A stretch of DNA of 64,000 nucleotides from Trogon surrucura (lineage: Eukaryota; Chordata; Aves; Trogoniformes; Trogonidae). Location of the stretch: assembly GCA_020746105.1 (NCBI GenBank), contig CM036622.1:17213487-17277486 (forward strand), in the 5' to 3' direction. Of the stretch, positions 38,501 through 50,500 are shown piece after piece. Position 1 is the stretch's first letter; each line of letters opens with the position of its first letter. The notes under the pieces are model-generated. The model had not been told where the DNA came from. It did not search any database and worked only from the letters and a program-made list of their open reading frames with translations. The translations under genes and the position numbers were made by a program.

Positions 38501-41500
38501 TCCCTGGTGCCATTGCAACACAAACCACCAGATGCCCTGTCTTCGGCTGACCACCAGGTGTTTGTCAGCAATACTGAGCTTTGTAATTACCCACTGATTT
38601 GTGCATCTAGCAGGCCCTCTTCAGTCTTCTTCTCTCAGACCATCCAAGTAAATCCACAAGCTCCTCAACAACTCTGTTTTGTGCATCTAACAGGCCCTCC
38701 CCGGGACTCTATAAAAAGCCCTCCCCCCGGATGCGGGGCAGGAGGACCACCTTTGTGGAGCAAGAGCAGCAGGCACTGGGCCAGCATGGGCCAAGGGAGC
38801 CCCGTGGCAAAGGGCCGTGCTCAGTGCTGCAGAGGAAGGCAAAAAAACCCTGTGGATACTTGTTAACAAACTGTGGTGGAAAAAAAGCCTTCCTCCCCCC
38901 AGCTGCAGGGCACGAGAGGACATCCATCTCCATGGTGCACAAAGAGCAGCAGGCAGTAACCGAGCCCAAAGGGAGCAGAGGAGCCCTGACAAGTGGTCAT
39001 GCTCAATGCTGCAGAGGAAGGCAAAAAACCCCCAGGGACCAGTGCCAATCTGCCCTGGGGGAAAATTCCTTCCTGACCCCAGTGCTGGCGATCGGCTACT
39101 CCCTGAGCATGTGAGCAAGACCCACCTCCTCGTCCCCCAGGCTGGTCACGCCTCCCTGGAGATGCACAAACCCAATATCTTGTCCTCCCAGCCTGCAGCC
39201 ATCTCAGGGGCTTACAAATGCTCCACGCCTGATCAGCCCTGGGGTTAAGAATCCTTCCTGTGCCTGGCAGGACACCAGTAGGCGATCCAAAGCAAAGGGA
39301 CCCCTGGCACCTGCATCTCTGCATCCCCTTTCCTAGGGCTGCTGCCCCTGTCTCTGCAGGGGATGAGGAGGCCGAGCTCTGCAGTGCTCCCCCAGAAGGC
39401 ATTCCCTTCCTCTGGCCATGGCTCTCCCGCTGGAAAGACCTGAGAACTTGGGGCACATCCTGGTGTTGGTGGTTCTTCTCATCCCCAGCAGCCTTGTCCA
39501 GCCTCTTCGGTCTTCTTCTCTCAGACCCTCCAAGTAAATCCACAGGCTCCTCAAGGAATTCCCCCTGGATGTCTTCGGGCCACCCCTGCGGCCAGCTCTG
39601 GCAGGGACACGGGAGGACGCTGCCTTTTATCCCAGCCCAGGGCATTGTGACGCAGGGTGGTGGCACTGTGACATGGGCATGATGCACCCCCTGCCCAGCC
39701 CTGCCCAGCGCCCTTTGGAGGAAGGGCCTTGGGGTTCTGGTTCCAGGGCAGTCCCTGTGTCCAGCAGGCCCAGGGGGTTCTGATTTTGTTTCAGAGCCAA
39801 TGCTCACAAGCACTAACACAGGGCACATGTGTTGCCAGGAGGGGGCTGTTACATTCTTCAGTTTATCTTAATCAAGATAAACTGTAATCAAGTAATCAAG
39901 TGGTTGGTGACAGCCCACATGGCTTCACCAGGGGCAAGTCGTGCCTGACTAATTTAGTGGCCTTCTACGATAAAGCTACAGCGCTGGTTGACAAGGGAAA
40001 AGCAACGGATGTCATTTTCCTGGACTTATGCAAGGCGTTTGACACTGTCCCACATGACAGCCTTCTCTCTAAAATGGAGAAACACGAATTTGACAGATGG
40101 ACCACTTGGTGGTCCACATCTTTGTCAGTGACATGGACGATGGCATTGAGTGCACCCTCAGCAAGTTTGCTGATGACACCAAGCTGTGTGGTGCCGTGGA
40201 CTCACTTGAGGGAAGAGATGCCATCCAGAGGGACCTTGATAGGCTTGAGAAATGGGCCAGTGCAAACTGCATGAGCTTCAACAAGTCAAAATGCAAGGTC
40301 CTTCACGTGAGTCAGGCCAATCCTAGGCACAAATACAAACTGGGCACAGAGTGGGTTGAGAGTAGCCCCGAAGAGGAGGATTTGGGGGTGTTGGTAGATG
40401 AGAAGCTCAATATGAGCTGGCAGTGCGCTCATGCAGCCCAGAAGGCCAACCGCATCCTGCGATGTATCAAGAGAAGCGTAGCCAGCAGGTCAAGAGAGGT
40501 GTTTCTCCCCCTTTACTCTGCTCTTGTGAGACCCCACCTTGAATACTGTGTCCAGTTCTGGTGTCCCCACCATAAGAGAGACATAGAACTGTCGGAGCAT
40601 GTTCAGAGGAGGGTCACAAAGACGATCCAGGGGCTGGAGCACCTCTGCTATGAGGACAGGCTGCAGGAGCTGGGATTGTTCAGTCTTGAAAGGCGAAGAC
40701 TTTGGGGGGACTTAATAGCTGCCTTCCAATACCTGAAGAGAACCTACAGGAAGGCTGGGGAGGGACTTTTTACCAGAGTGTCCACTGATAGGACAAGGGG
40801 AAATGGGTTTAAGTTGAAGGAGAATAGATTTAGATTAGATCTTAGGAAGAAATTCTTCAGTACAAGGGTGGCAAGACTTTGGAATAAATTGCCCGGAGAC
40901 ATTGTGGCTGCCCCCTCCCTGGAGGTGTTCAAGGCCAAGTTGGACAGAGCCCTGAGTAGCCTGATCTAGTTGAGAGTCGTCCCTGCCCATGACAGGGAGG
41001 TTGGATTAGATGATCTCTAAGGACCCTTCCAACCTAGGCCATTCTATGATTCTATGAGAGAGGGAAGCCCACGCTGGAGCAGGATGGCTGGCAGGACTTT
41101 TGTGACGCTGCCGTGGACTCGTGCTGGAGCAATTTCCCCCTGAAGGACTGTACCCCATGGAGAGACTCAGGTTGGGGCATTTTGTGATGAATTGCCCCTT
41201 GTGAGAGGACTCACGTTGGAGATGTGTGAAGATTGTCTCCTGTAAGAGGGACTCCACAATGGCCCAGGGGAAAAGTGAAGAGTCTTCCCTCAGAGGAAGA
41301 AGCAGTGGAGGAAATTACATCGGATGAACTGATTGCAGCCCCATTTCCTGTCTCCCTGTGCTGCTTGGGGGGGGGGAGGAGGTGGATAAACTGGGATTGA
41401 TGTTTTTCCTGGGAAGAAGTGAGGGATGGGGGGAAGCTGTTACTTTTTTTAAGATTTGTTTTTATCTCTCACTACTCTTCTCTGATTTGTTTTATAATAA

Positions 41501-44500
41501 ATTTAATTTCCCCAAAACAGAGTCTGTTTTACCTGGGATGGTACACGTGGGTGATCCCTCTGTCCTTATCTCAAACCATGGGCCCTTCAACATATTTTCT
41601 CCCCCTGTCTAGCAGAGAAGGGAGCGGGTGATAGAGTAGCTGTGTGGGCACCTGGCTGCTGGCCTGGGTCAAATCACCACAGCTGGCTATATAATTGATC
41701 ACAAAATTTGTACTGAACTTGGTAACTACATTGAGTGTTTGTTTGACCGAAAATGGGTAATGAGCATAATTTTTCAGGATCCTTTCTGACCTTGTTCTCA
41801 AATCATTCAATGCTGTCACTGACTTACAATTAAAATCTGCATAACGGATAGAATGCCTATTAAATGTGCCTAAACTGTGATATATTCACATCATATATCA
41901 TATTACAGCATATGCATCATACAGAGTTGCATCAATGCAAATGACAATAGGTATTGAGAAAATTTTGAGAAACTGGAGAAACTGTAAGAATTGATGAAGT
42001 TTAAATGGGAAGAAAGCAAAGTTCTACAAACAGTGAGAAACAGCTGTACAAATGCACAGACCGGGGAAGGACTAGCCAGACACTAGCTCTGAAGGAAAAG
42101 ATATGGGGGTTTTGCTTGATCAGAAACAGGACTCATTGATTACACGCTGTTATGAAATATAAACAACATACTGGGATGTATAAAGAAAAGAATCATCCCT
42201 AAGAACTATGTAATCATTCTACTTGGTACAAATAAGGTTCTCGGTTGGAGTAATTGAGACCACTTTTGAACATAAATTAAAAGACGTGGAGAGATAGCAA
42301 AGAAGAGAAATGAGAATAATCAGAGGTCTACAAACCTTGACTTACAAAGACTGACAGAATTTGGTTATTGAGTCCAAAGAAAAAAAAATTACAGAGGGGA
42401 GATACAAGGGAAATCTCTTACATATTTCCATGACAAGTATGCAGCTTAAACTGCAACAAGTAAAATTTAGGTTAGTAAACTTTAGGTTAGACTTTAAGAC
42501 CACCCAACCACAAAGTGTTCAACTGTCACATCTATCTGTGATCATGCTGAGATGCTGTGTTGTGGGGATACTCTCAGAGTGCTTATTTGACACTTAAGGA
42601 GTGGGTCTGAAAATTTCAAGTGTGCATGTGTTATGGGTATGCCCAGGATTTCCAATAATCTTTTGACAGTGCTTCAGGTTTTCCAGATGTTTTTTTCAGA
42701 AGGGGGAGGGGAGGGAAGGGATTCATTCAGCTATGACTGCTGTAAAGACACACAACTGTCAACAAAGACAAACTGAAAAGACAGTTTTTGCATTTTTGCT
42801 AGTTCCAAACTGCTTCCTAATTTGGCATAGTTTGCTTTGGGAGAGATTTTCTATCATTTCACATTTTTATGACTGACTGGTCAAATACCTGTCAGGAGTG
42901 ACAGATAGCTCAAACAGTTGGAGACGGACAAGATAATCTCTGACAACTCTTCCTGACTTATATTCTGTAATTCTGTTAAAATACTTTGATTAGCTAACAA
43001 ATTGAAGCTGAATTAAACATACTATGGGGTTGTCCTTAATAGCTTGATCACATATCTTCACTAGTAGTAACTTGGCTATGATGACTATTTACTGCATTGA
43101 TCAACTCTTAAAAAATTGTACCAGCAAAATAGCGTGGCATAATTATTTTATTGTCCAAACGTAAACAGTATGAATCTAAAAAGTTACTTTCTTCTAATCA
43201 CACCAACTGTAATTTCTAACATTTAAACTTAAATTCCAGTACCTGCTAAGTAAATGTGAAAACAGAATGGTGGCAGAAAAAAATCAATGGAGTGAAAGGC
43301 AGAAGAAAAAAACAGTGTGTGGAATGGTAAGTTTTCAAGACATTCCTGAGTCCTCACTCATTTCCAAAGCAGTGCACAAATAGGCACTATCACCCAAACT
43401 TCTAAATAATTTTAATGACTTTTTAATAATAAATTTTTAATAAAAATAGGAATTGAATATTCTAACCATATGTAAAGATAGGACTATATTGCTACAATAT
43501 TAATAACCTGTTGCATTCTAAGTATTTGAAAATTAAACATACTTTTTGCTTCAACAAATACAAAAACAGTTGCTGCATATAGTCTTAAGAAAAACATCTT
43601 TTATGCATTGATTTGCTGAATTGAACAAAATATATATCTAAACACAAAGAAAAAGGAAATGTTAAAGAACATTAATCCATTCTTTATGTCTTTTACCAAT
43701 TTAACACAAAAAGGACAAATTGAAATCAAACTGCTAATTAAGAACTACTTTAATGCATGTAGTGATGCTTAGAAACTAACACTATTATTAGCACAATAAC
43801 TGCCAACAGTGCAGAAATCAATTTGGATATGGGAGTAAATAAATTGGTGAAAACATGGTTCAATCATTTTGTGTTTCTTTGTCTTTCAGAGAGCTGTGAT
43901 CCTGTCCTCATTTCTTCTAAAAACTTGAGGAAATTGATGGCTGCTTTTAACTAGAAAAGCTGCCAGTAGCCTGGCAGGGTGATTACAAAAGTATGGATTT
44001 TGGAGCTTTAACCCTACCCCTTTGGCCTCACATTCCCATGGATGAAGAACAAGAACGGGATAAAGAAAATGCATTCATGTGGATAAAGAACTCTGCTCTG
44101 TATTTACAGGTACTCCTACAAAATGCTTTGTAATTATTTACATTAGGGTCTTTGTGATAGAAGGGGCATACAAAGAAATCCCAATGTTTTTCAAGACTTT
44201 AGATACACCACTCATGTTTCTAATTCAATCTAGAAAAGACATAATGCAATCTATTCTTAATTATCTACAGGTGGATTATGAGGGTTTATGCCACAGACAG
44301 AAGACCAGAAACTGCATCAGCCATTTCAGGTCTGACCAGGCTCTTTAATTAAAGATGTAGGCCCATGTGAAAACAGCTATACTACTTCTTTCACTACTTC
44401 CAGTCAATAAAAGCTGAATTGCTACTGCAAGAGAGTGCCAGACAGGCTTATTGCCATAGGCTGCAACCAAGCTGCCTGCAAGCAGAATAATCAGAGTATG

Positions 44501-47500
44501 TCTCCTAGCAGTAGCATCCTAGTCCACCAGAAGCACAGCACCTTGATAGCTGCAGATCTAGGTCTGAGAGGGCCAATGTTGACATGCAGCTGAAAACCCT
44601 ACCTAGATGAAAGACAAGTCACCCTGGGTCTATATGCCTTGCTCTTCAGCATGCTGGGTTAGGGGAAGACTTATCAACTCAAGCGTGGAAACAGAAAAAT
44701 GCAGAGAGCAACCTTGCTAATAAGCATTCTTGAACATTAGGACAAAGCACTTGGCTAATGGTGATTTAAATTGACCAGCTCAGACTGTTAAGGACTTCTG
44801 AGGCCCTACCAGCCCTGACAAACACTGGATGGGGAGCGACTCTACAGATCACACTAAAGTCAGACACAAAACTTGTACCTACTTTTCTATTATCTAAGTA
44901 TCTTAAGTCTCCCATTACTCTGCATAATTGGGAACTTCATTTGAATACATGGTTTGGCATATATGGATATAAAATAAAATGTGTATTCTACTGACATTAC
45001 TAATACAAAAATTAAAATAAGTTTAAATTTCCAAAGAACTGTATTTACAAAAAACACATATAGAGAAAGACTGTGACAGAACATGTGTACCATATGCACA
45101 GAACGGAACTTCAGAAACTGAGAAAAGAAAGTATTAGAAGGGGTGTGGCTAGTAGGTTGAGAGATGTTCTCCTCCCCCTCTGCTCTGTCCTGGTGAGGCC
45201 ACATCTGGAATATTGTGTCCAGCTCTGGGTCCCTCAGCTCAAGAAGGACAGGGAACTGCTTGAGAGAGTCCAGTTTCGAGCCACAAAGATGATTAAGGGA
45301 GTGGAACATCTCCTTTATGAGGAAAGGCTGAAGGAGCTGGGTCTCTTTAGCTTGGAGAAGAGGAGCCTGAGGGGTGACCTCATTAATGTTTATAAATATG
45401 TCAAGGGTGAGCGTCAGGAGGAGGGAGCCAGGCTCTTTTCAGTGACGTCCAATGACAGGACAAGGGGCAATGGATATCACAAGCTGGAGCATAGGAGGTT
45501 CCAAGAAATATTAGGAAAAGCTTTTCCACTGTGAGGGTGACAGAGCACTGGCACAGGCTGCGCAGGGAGGTTGTGGAGTCTCCTTCTCTGGAGACATTCA
45601 AAACCCGCCTGGATGTATTTCTGTGTGACCTACTGTAGGTGATTTTGGCACAGGGGTGGGACTAGATGATCTTTGGAGGTCCCTTCCAAACCCTAACATT
45701 CTGTGATTCTGTGATACTCCAATCAGCCAGGTAATCTACCATGTCTGCTCATTTTTAATATATTCTCTAAGAGTAACAGAAAGTACAAATAGCTCATATT
45801 TTGTTATATATATTTTAGCTGACAGACACCAATTATAAAGCTTACAGTTTTCTCTCCCATATTCAAAAGATAGGACAGATTTCAATATTCATCATGTTAT
45901 ACTGTTTTAGATATATTGATGTTTTATGTTAAAAAATCTGACAATGAGAAAAAAATTATTCTCTTTATATGTCAAACAGTATGTAAACACACTGGCTTAT
46001 CAAGGGCTTCTAAGCATTATTTTAAAATTAGAAACACTTCAGAATACATGTAGTAAATGAAAAAATAATGGATGACACCTGTGTAATCAAACACACATTT
46101 CCAAATTAATAAAAGTGACTTATTTTCAGCTTTTTACAAACAGCCAAAATGATACCGATTTTTCAAATCTATATATCTCAAAAATCAAATTACTTGGCTT
46201 GCGTCCCTTTAAAGAAAAATACTAGAAAGATACTTTCATTATTAGTTAAATCAATTACTGTTTTGAGACTCAGGTTTGGCTTGGAATACAGAAAACTAAA
46301 CTTTGCCATTGGTCCGTTTGGTGATATTACACATACTACCTTTTTTCCCTCCTCTTCCTATCCAGAGCATGAAAATATAACACTGACCACCTTTAAATGA
46401 AATGTACTATGTGAGAGAGAATTACTACTATTATTACTACTTGCGTGCTTTGTACCCTGTGCTATGTCAGCATCCTTAACCTTTCAGAACTGAACACACT
46501 AACTCTACTAAACATCTTTCATCCCTACAGCTGCTTCTGTTCTTACATAAACAATTTCTCTAGAAAACAAAGGAAAGATAAGAATTTATGAGGGGAGATG
46601 ATAATGATTCTTTTCAAGCATAGATTTTATGATATACTTGCCAGGTAAGGTTACTACACCTCTCCAATATCATATACTGATGTGCCTTTCAATTGCCTAC
46701 TTACTAGTTTCCATACCGGCCTGAAACTATGGGTAAAACAAATTCCACATTGTCTCCAAAAGATGTTCCATAAACCAGGACAGAGAGTACACTCTTTATT
46801 TCAGAAACATTCATAGTATGACACAACTGGGATGAAAAAGGAGGCCATAATTACATTTCAGTAGAAAGAAAACAAAGTATAAGATAGTTTGCTTCAACAA
46901 AACATTGAACTATATGACAGAAACACTGAATTCTCTGACACCATGGACAAATGACAAATTACTTGGCTATGGAATCACTGGGGCCTTGACTGAGATGAAT
47001 TAGGTTGTCCATACCTCACAGAGCTCTTATTTCAGGAACAACTGTTTGAAATTCTTCCTAGGATTTCAAGTCAGAATCTTGTCTGTTTTTTAAAAGTCAA
47101 ATTTTTCAGATATAATTACTATCTTTATTAGAAATCCTCCAACTTCATAAAATTTCCCTCCAACACTGGGAACAAAAAAACAACACCGCTCCTTTTGTTT
47201 CTAAGCACTGTAACACTCCTTTGAAATATGAAACATCCTAGCAGCCTGATTCATTCTGTCTTATTTACAGCAAGGACACACAATTACGTCTCCCACTTCT
47301 CATTACTGAGCTTCTGCAGTGTTCTGGATCTGTGTCAGATCCTCCTGTCATATCTGTTTCTTTTAATATACATAATAAAATATCTATGGGAATGGAACTA
47401 GAATTACAGTGTTCCTTACTTGAGAAGATTAGCCACTATCCATCCAAAATACAGGCATTTTCCTTCTCCTTTTGTAGATTGGTGTATTTTCCAAGTATTT

Positions 47501-50500
47501 ATACAAAACAGAAGCACTCTAATTTCAATGTAAACCTTTAGTTCTGTCATGTCGTACAAGAATCTGGACAGAGCACTCTTCTCTCAAAGGGTGCATAACT
47601 GCATTGAAATCCCAAATCAAGCAGCTTTTCCTCCATCGTACGTTTTTCTCTGCAAGTTGCATGACAGTTATGCAAAAGAATCATATGAAAAAATAATTGC
47701 ATACAACAAGCTTCCAAATATGTAGGGTAAGCAAACTCAAAAATAGGGAAAGTAATTCTTCATGTTGTTTTAAGTTACAAATCCTACTCTGTACCTTTGT
47801 TTCATCTCAGTACTTCTTATATTTCAAATGACAGTGGACTGGCAAGTCAAAAAACTACTGAATAAAATTATTAACAATTTCTGGCTAGGAAGACGAAGAC
47901 TAAGACTGTATAAAAAAAAATATCCATGAGTTTGGGACCAGGTGTTCCTACACAGAGGTTCTTCAGTGCGAACTACTGACCCCTGATAAAGGGAATCTAA
48001 AGCACACACAATAGCTGAAAAGACAAGAGTAGCTGTGCAAATTATAACTTTCCTTCAAAATTACCATGTCAATAATTGTCACAGTGAGCTTTTACTACAC
48101 AACAACATTGCCCTTGTATTCTTTTAAGTAAATTCTCTTCGATCATATATAAGTTTGATTATTACTGACTTCCTTCACAAAGAGTGCTTAAAACACAGCC
48201 TGAAGCAAATAGAAGTATTTCTGCAGAACTGTATCAGACAGTAAGAAAGCATGAGCAAATACTTTACCAGCATCAGTGTTCTTTATTTAGCAGTCTGTAA
48301 TTAAAAATTTTATTTCTGTAGGTTCCGTTTTCTAGGTGTCATTGTTTGTGAATCATACACAAGATTATCCATTTGTTCCACCCTAGCCAAGTGTACATTC
48401 CCGTATTCACAAACCATTCACAAGTGTGCAGTAATAATTAAATGTTATCAGATACTATCAAAACTGCAAGTTCCTCTATAACAATGCCATTTTTCAACAT
48501 GGAATGATACAATTTTTTAAGATACTGTTATTTTTCCTGCATCAGCATATCACAAAAAATGAATTAATATCTCATTTAAAAAAAAGAGGCCTGCATGGAA
48601 AAATGTTCTAAGAGGATGGGTCTTTTAATTTTGATTTATTTTCTGCTTTTTTGTACCTTATTTTCTCAGATAAGGCAAATGATAGAGAAAAATAAAGTCA
48701 AATATATGTACTTACTTGTGATAAAATGGAAAGCTGATGGTGACAGGTTACTGCACTTCTATTAGCCTCCATGAAGCATCTCTGGGTTCGTCTCCTCTCC
48801 TGATCCAGTTTCTTCTCCAATATCACATGAGAGGTGGATAAAACATCCAAGTATTTCATCATCACATCGGACAGCAGTGAGCTGACCTCCACTATGTCTG
48901 GACGTGCTTCTGCATCAGGAGTCAAGCATCTACAGAAAGAACATTCTCTAATGAAAGATAATTACTTCTTTCTAAAAAAACTTTACCACTGCATTCATCC
49001 ACTGGTATTTATCAAGTCATGCTGACCAGCACGCTGCTCAAGCCTGCACAGGACAGTTTGGCATTCTGCAGCCTCTGGCATCAGCTGGAACAATTCTCCT
49101 TGACACTGACCCAGACAGAACTGCTGCGGGGGGCTGCTGCTGCACACTCGCAGACACACTGGGGAGTGCCTGGTGCTTCTTCCTGGGTCTGGGGAAGACA
49201 CAGGCCTCCCTTGGGGGGACTGTGCTCTGGTCAAGGTGCTGCACTGTTGGACAAAGCAGCTGTGAAGGAGACGAGTGTGCCGTCAGGAGGATTTACAGGA
49301 GAATGACAAGATTTTCAAGGAGATTTTGCGGATACAAGACTCGTAAATAATGCAAAGAAAAAGGAAAATCTAGAGATGACCTTCAAAGGAACAGTGGATG
49401 GAGGCTCCCAAAAGGAGGTAGGTTGGAAACTTGTGATTTCTGCCAACACAAGTAAGGCTTTTCCTCTGACTACAGACGTATGATTACAGAACAATAAAGA
49501 GACCTAGGAACAGGTGAGGAAGAACAAGATGTAAAAGAGGTCACATCAGAGCCAGAGGAGTCTGAATCAAGTGCTAAGATCACAAATAAGGAGCAGCAAC
49601 TGACAGTCTTTTGAGATTGAGGGAACAGAAGCATCCATCTACTTGATCTGATTTGATGATTGTAAAGGAACTTGCTTGGATTCAGGACATTGTGGAGATA
49701 CTACCAAGATTCACTTGGACTTTTGGCTGTTACACCTTGCTGCCATGAATGACAACACTACCTGAACATACCAAAAGTAACTACAAAGCACTGGGGTCAA
49801 GTGTGAAGGGCAGGGGGACAAAGTGATGCTCTTCTCAATTCTTCCAGCGAGGGGGAGAGGCTAAAGTGAGGGTGGATGCAACCTGCAGTCCAACAACTGG
49901 CTGTATGTAGCCAAGAGTTTACAGGTAAGGATCAGAGGAACAAACCAACATGGGTGACATTGTGGTAGATTCCTGCTGTAAATCACCCAAGCCCAAAGAT
50001 GAAGTCAGTGAAGCCTTTGTCGGACAGGTGGAGGAAGCTTCATGATTGCACTCATACTCATCAGGCCTATTAACCACTCTGACATCTTCTGATAGGGTAA
50101 TACAGCTGAGTGCAGCAATCAGGAGATTTCTGGAATCTGTTGATGACAATTTCTTGATGTAGCTTATTCAGAAGCTAGCTGGCTTCTGAATCACTCTGCC
50201 AGACCTGTTGCTCACAAAGAAGCAAGAATCAGACAGTGAAGTGACGACCAAGGGCAGCCTCAGCAACTGTCAAACTGTTGAATTCAAAATCATCAGAGAA
50301 TTGAGAAAAACAGATTGTATGGTTACAGCACAGGATTTCAGGAGAGTCGAATTCATTGTGTTCAGGGATCTTCCTGTCAGAATGTTATTGAAGACTGCCC
50401 TGGAAGGTGAAAGAAAAGCTTGGGAGAGGTAGCTAATCTTCAGGGACACCTCAAAGCACAAAAACATCCCACTGCTGCATGTAGGAAGCAGAGGTGGGCT

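Larger units (their letters stand above)
38120..39898 (-). mobile_element. LTR-like GC-rich unit, left copy
   Basis: Reading on the minus strand, it opens after the 26-bp hairpin with TGTAACAGCCCCCTCCTGGC, has a TATA-like GGATAAAAGG (39632-39623) and TGACG-type motifs. It then runs through CAGGAAGGAATTTTCCCCC and GGTTTTTTGCCTTCCTCTG-type repeats, and finally an AT-richer end with an AATAAA near 38380. This looks like an ERV LTR or a compound repeat, but I cannot name the family. Several open frames cross it (up to 321 codons, 39828-38863); they ignore the promoter and repeat structure and are not credible genes. Confidence 0.6.
37658..41057 (+). mobile_element. Composite CR1 / LTR-like element, left inverted-repeat arm
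   Basis: Three blocks: CR1 ORF2 RT sequence (37658-38119), an LTR-like GC-rich unit in reverse direction (38120-39898), and a second CR1 ORF2 3' half with 3' UTR (39899-41057). The second CR1 block repeats RT sequence already in the first ([17 protein letters not shown] in both), so it is not a simple insertion into one CR1. The arm matches 54082-57213 in inverted direction from about 38600 onward. It sits inside the family A LTR. Confidence 0.8.
37144..41681 (+). mobile_element. ERV solo LTR (family A) split by a nested composite insertion
   Basis: LTR part 1 (37144-37657) starts TGTATTGGGTTTGCCTGGCC and carries the CCGATAGAGCC-like primer-proximal region, TATTTAAGAAATGG and repeated GGAGCAGGT/CAGCCCATG units. 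Part 2 (41058-41681) resumes with GGAAGCCCACGCTGGAGC and ends TCACCACA. Between them lies the 3.4-kb composite. Candidate target-site duplication: GCTGA at 37139-37143 and GCTGG at 41682-41686 (one mismatch). No gag, pol or env sequence is present, so this is a solo LTR, antisense to NEK10. Confidence 0.85.
34195..48715 (-). other. NEK10 intron, 14.5 kb, with nested LTR/CR1 composite
   Basis: This is the largest intron in the window. It holds the family A LTR with its composite insertion (37144-41681), an ancient CR1 (41975-42560) and a younger CR1 (45126-45715). From 34195 to 37143, 42561 to 45125 and 45716 to 48715 I recognise nothing. Confidence 0.8.

Noticed and set aside
38863-39828. 321-codon minus-strand open frame (and its 320-codon partner at 55295-56257)
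   Set aside because: It begins upstream of the TATA-like box and runs through GC-rich repeated DNA in which the opposite strand is also open for 140 codons. It has no recognisable domain and is shared only by the two copies of a young repeat. Openness is explained by high GC and recent copying.
40097-40969. 290-codon frame as a host gene
   Set aside because: It is the 3' half of CR1 ORF2 ([19 protein letters not shown] and related landmarks) and is followed by a CR1 3' UTR.
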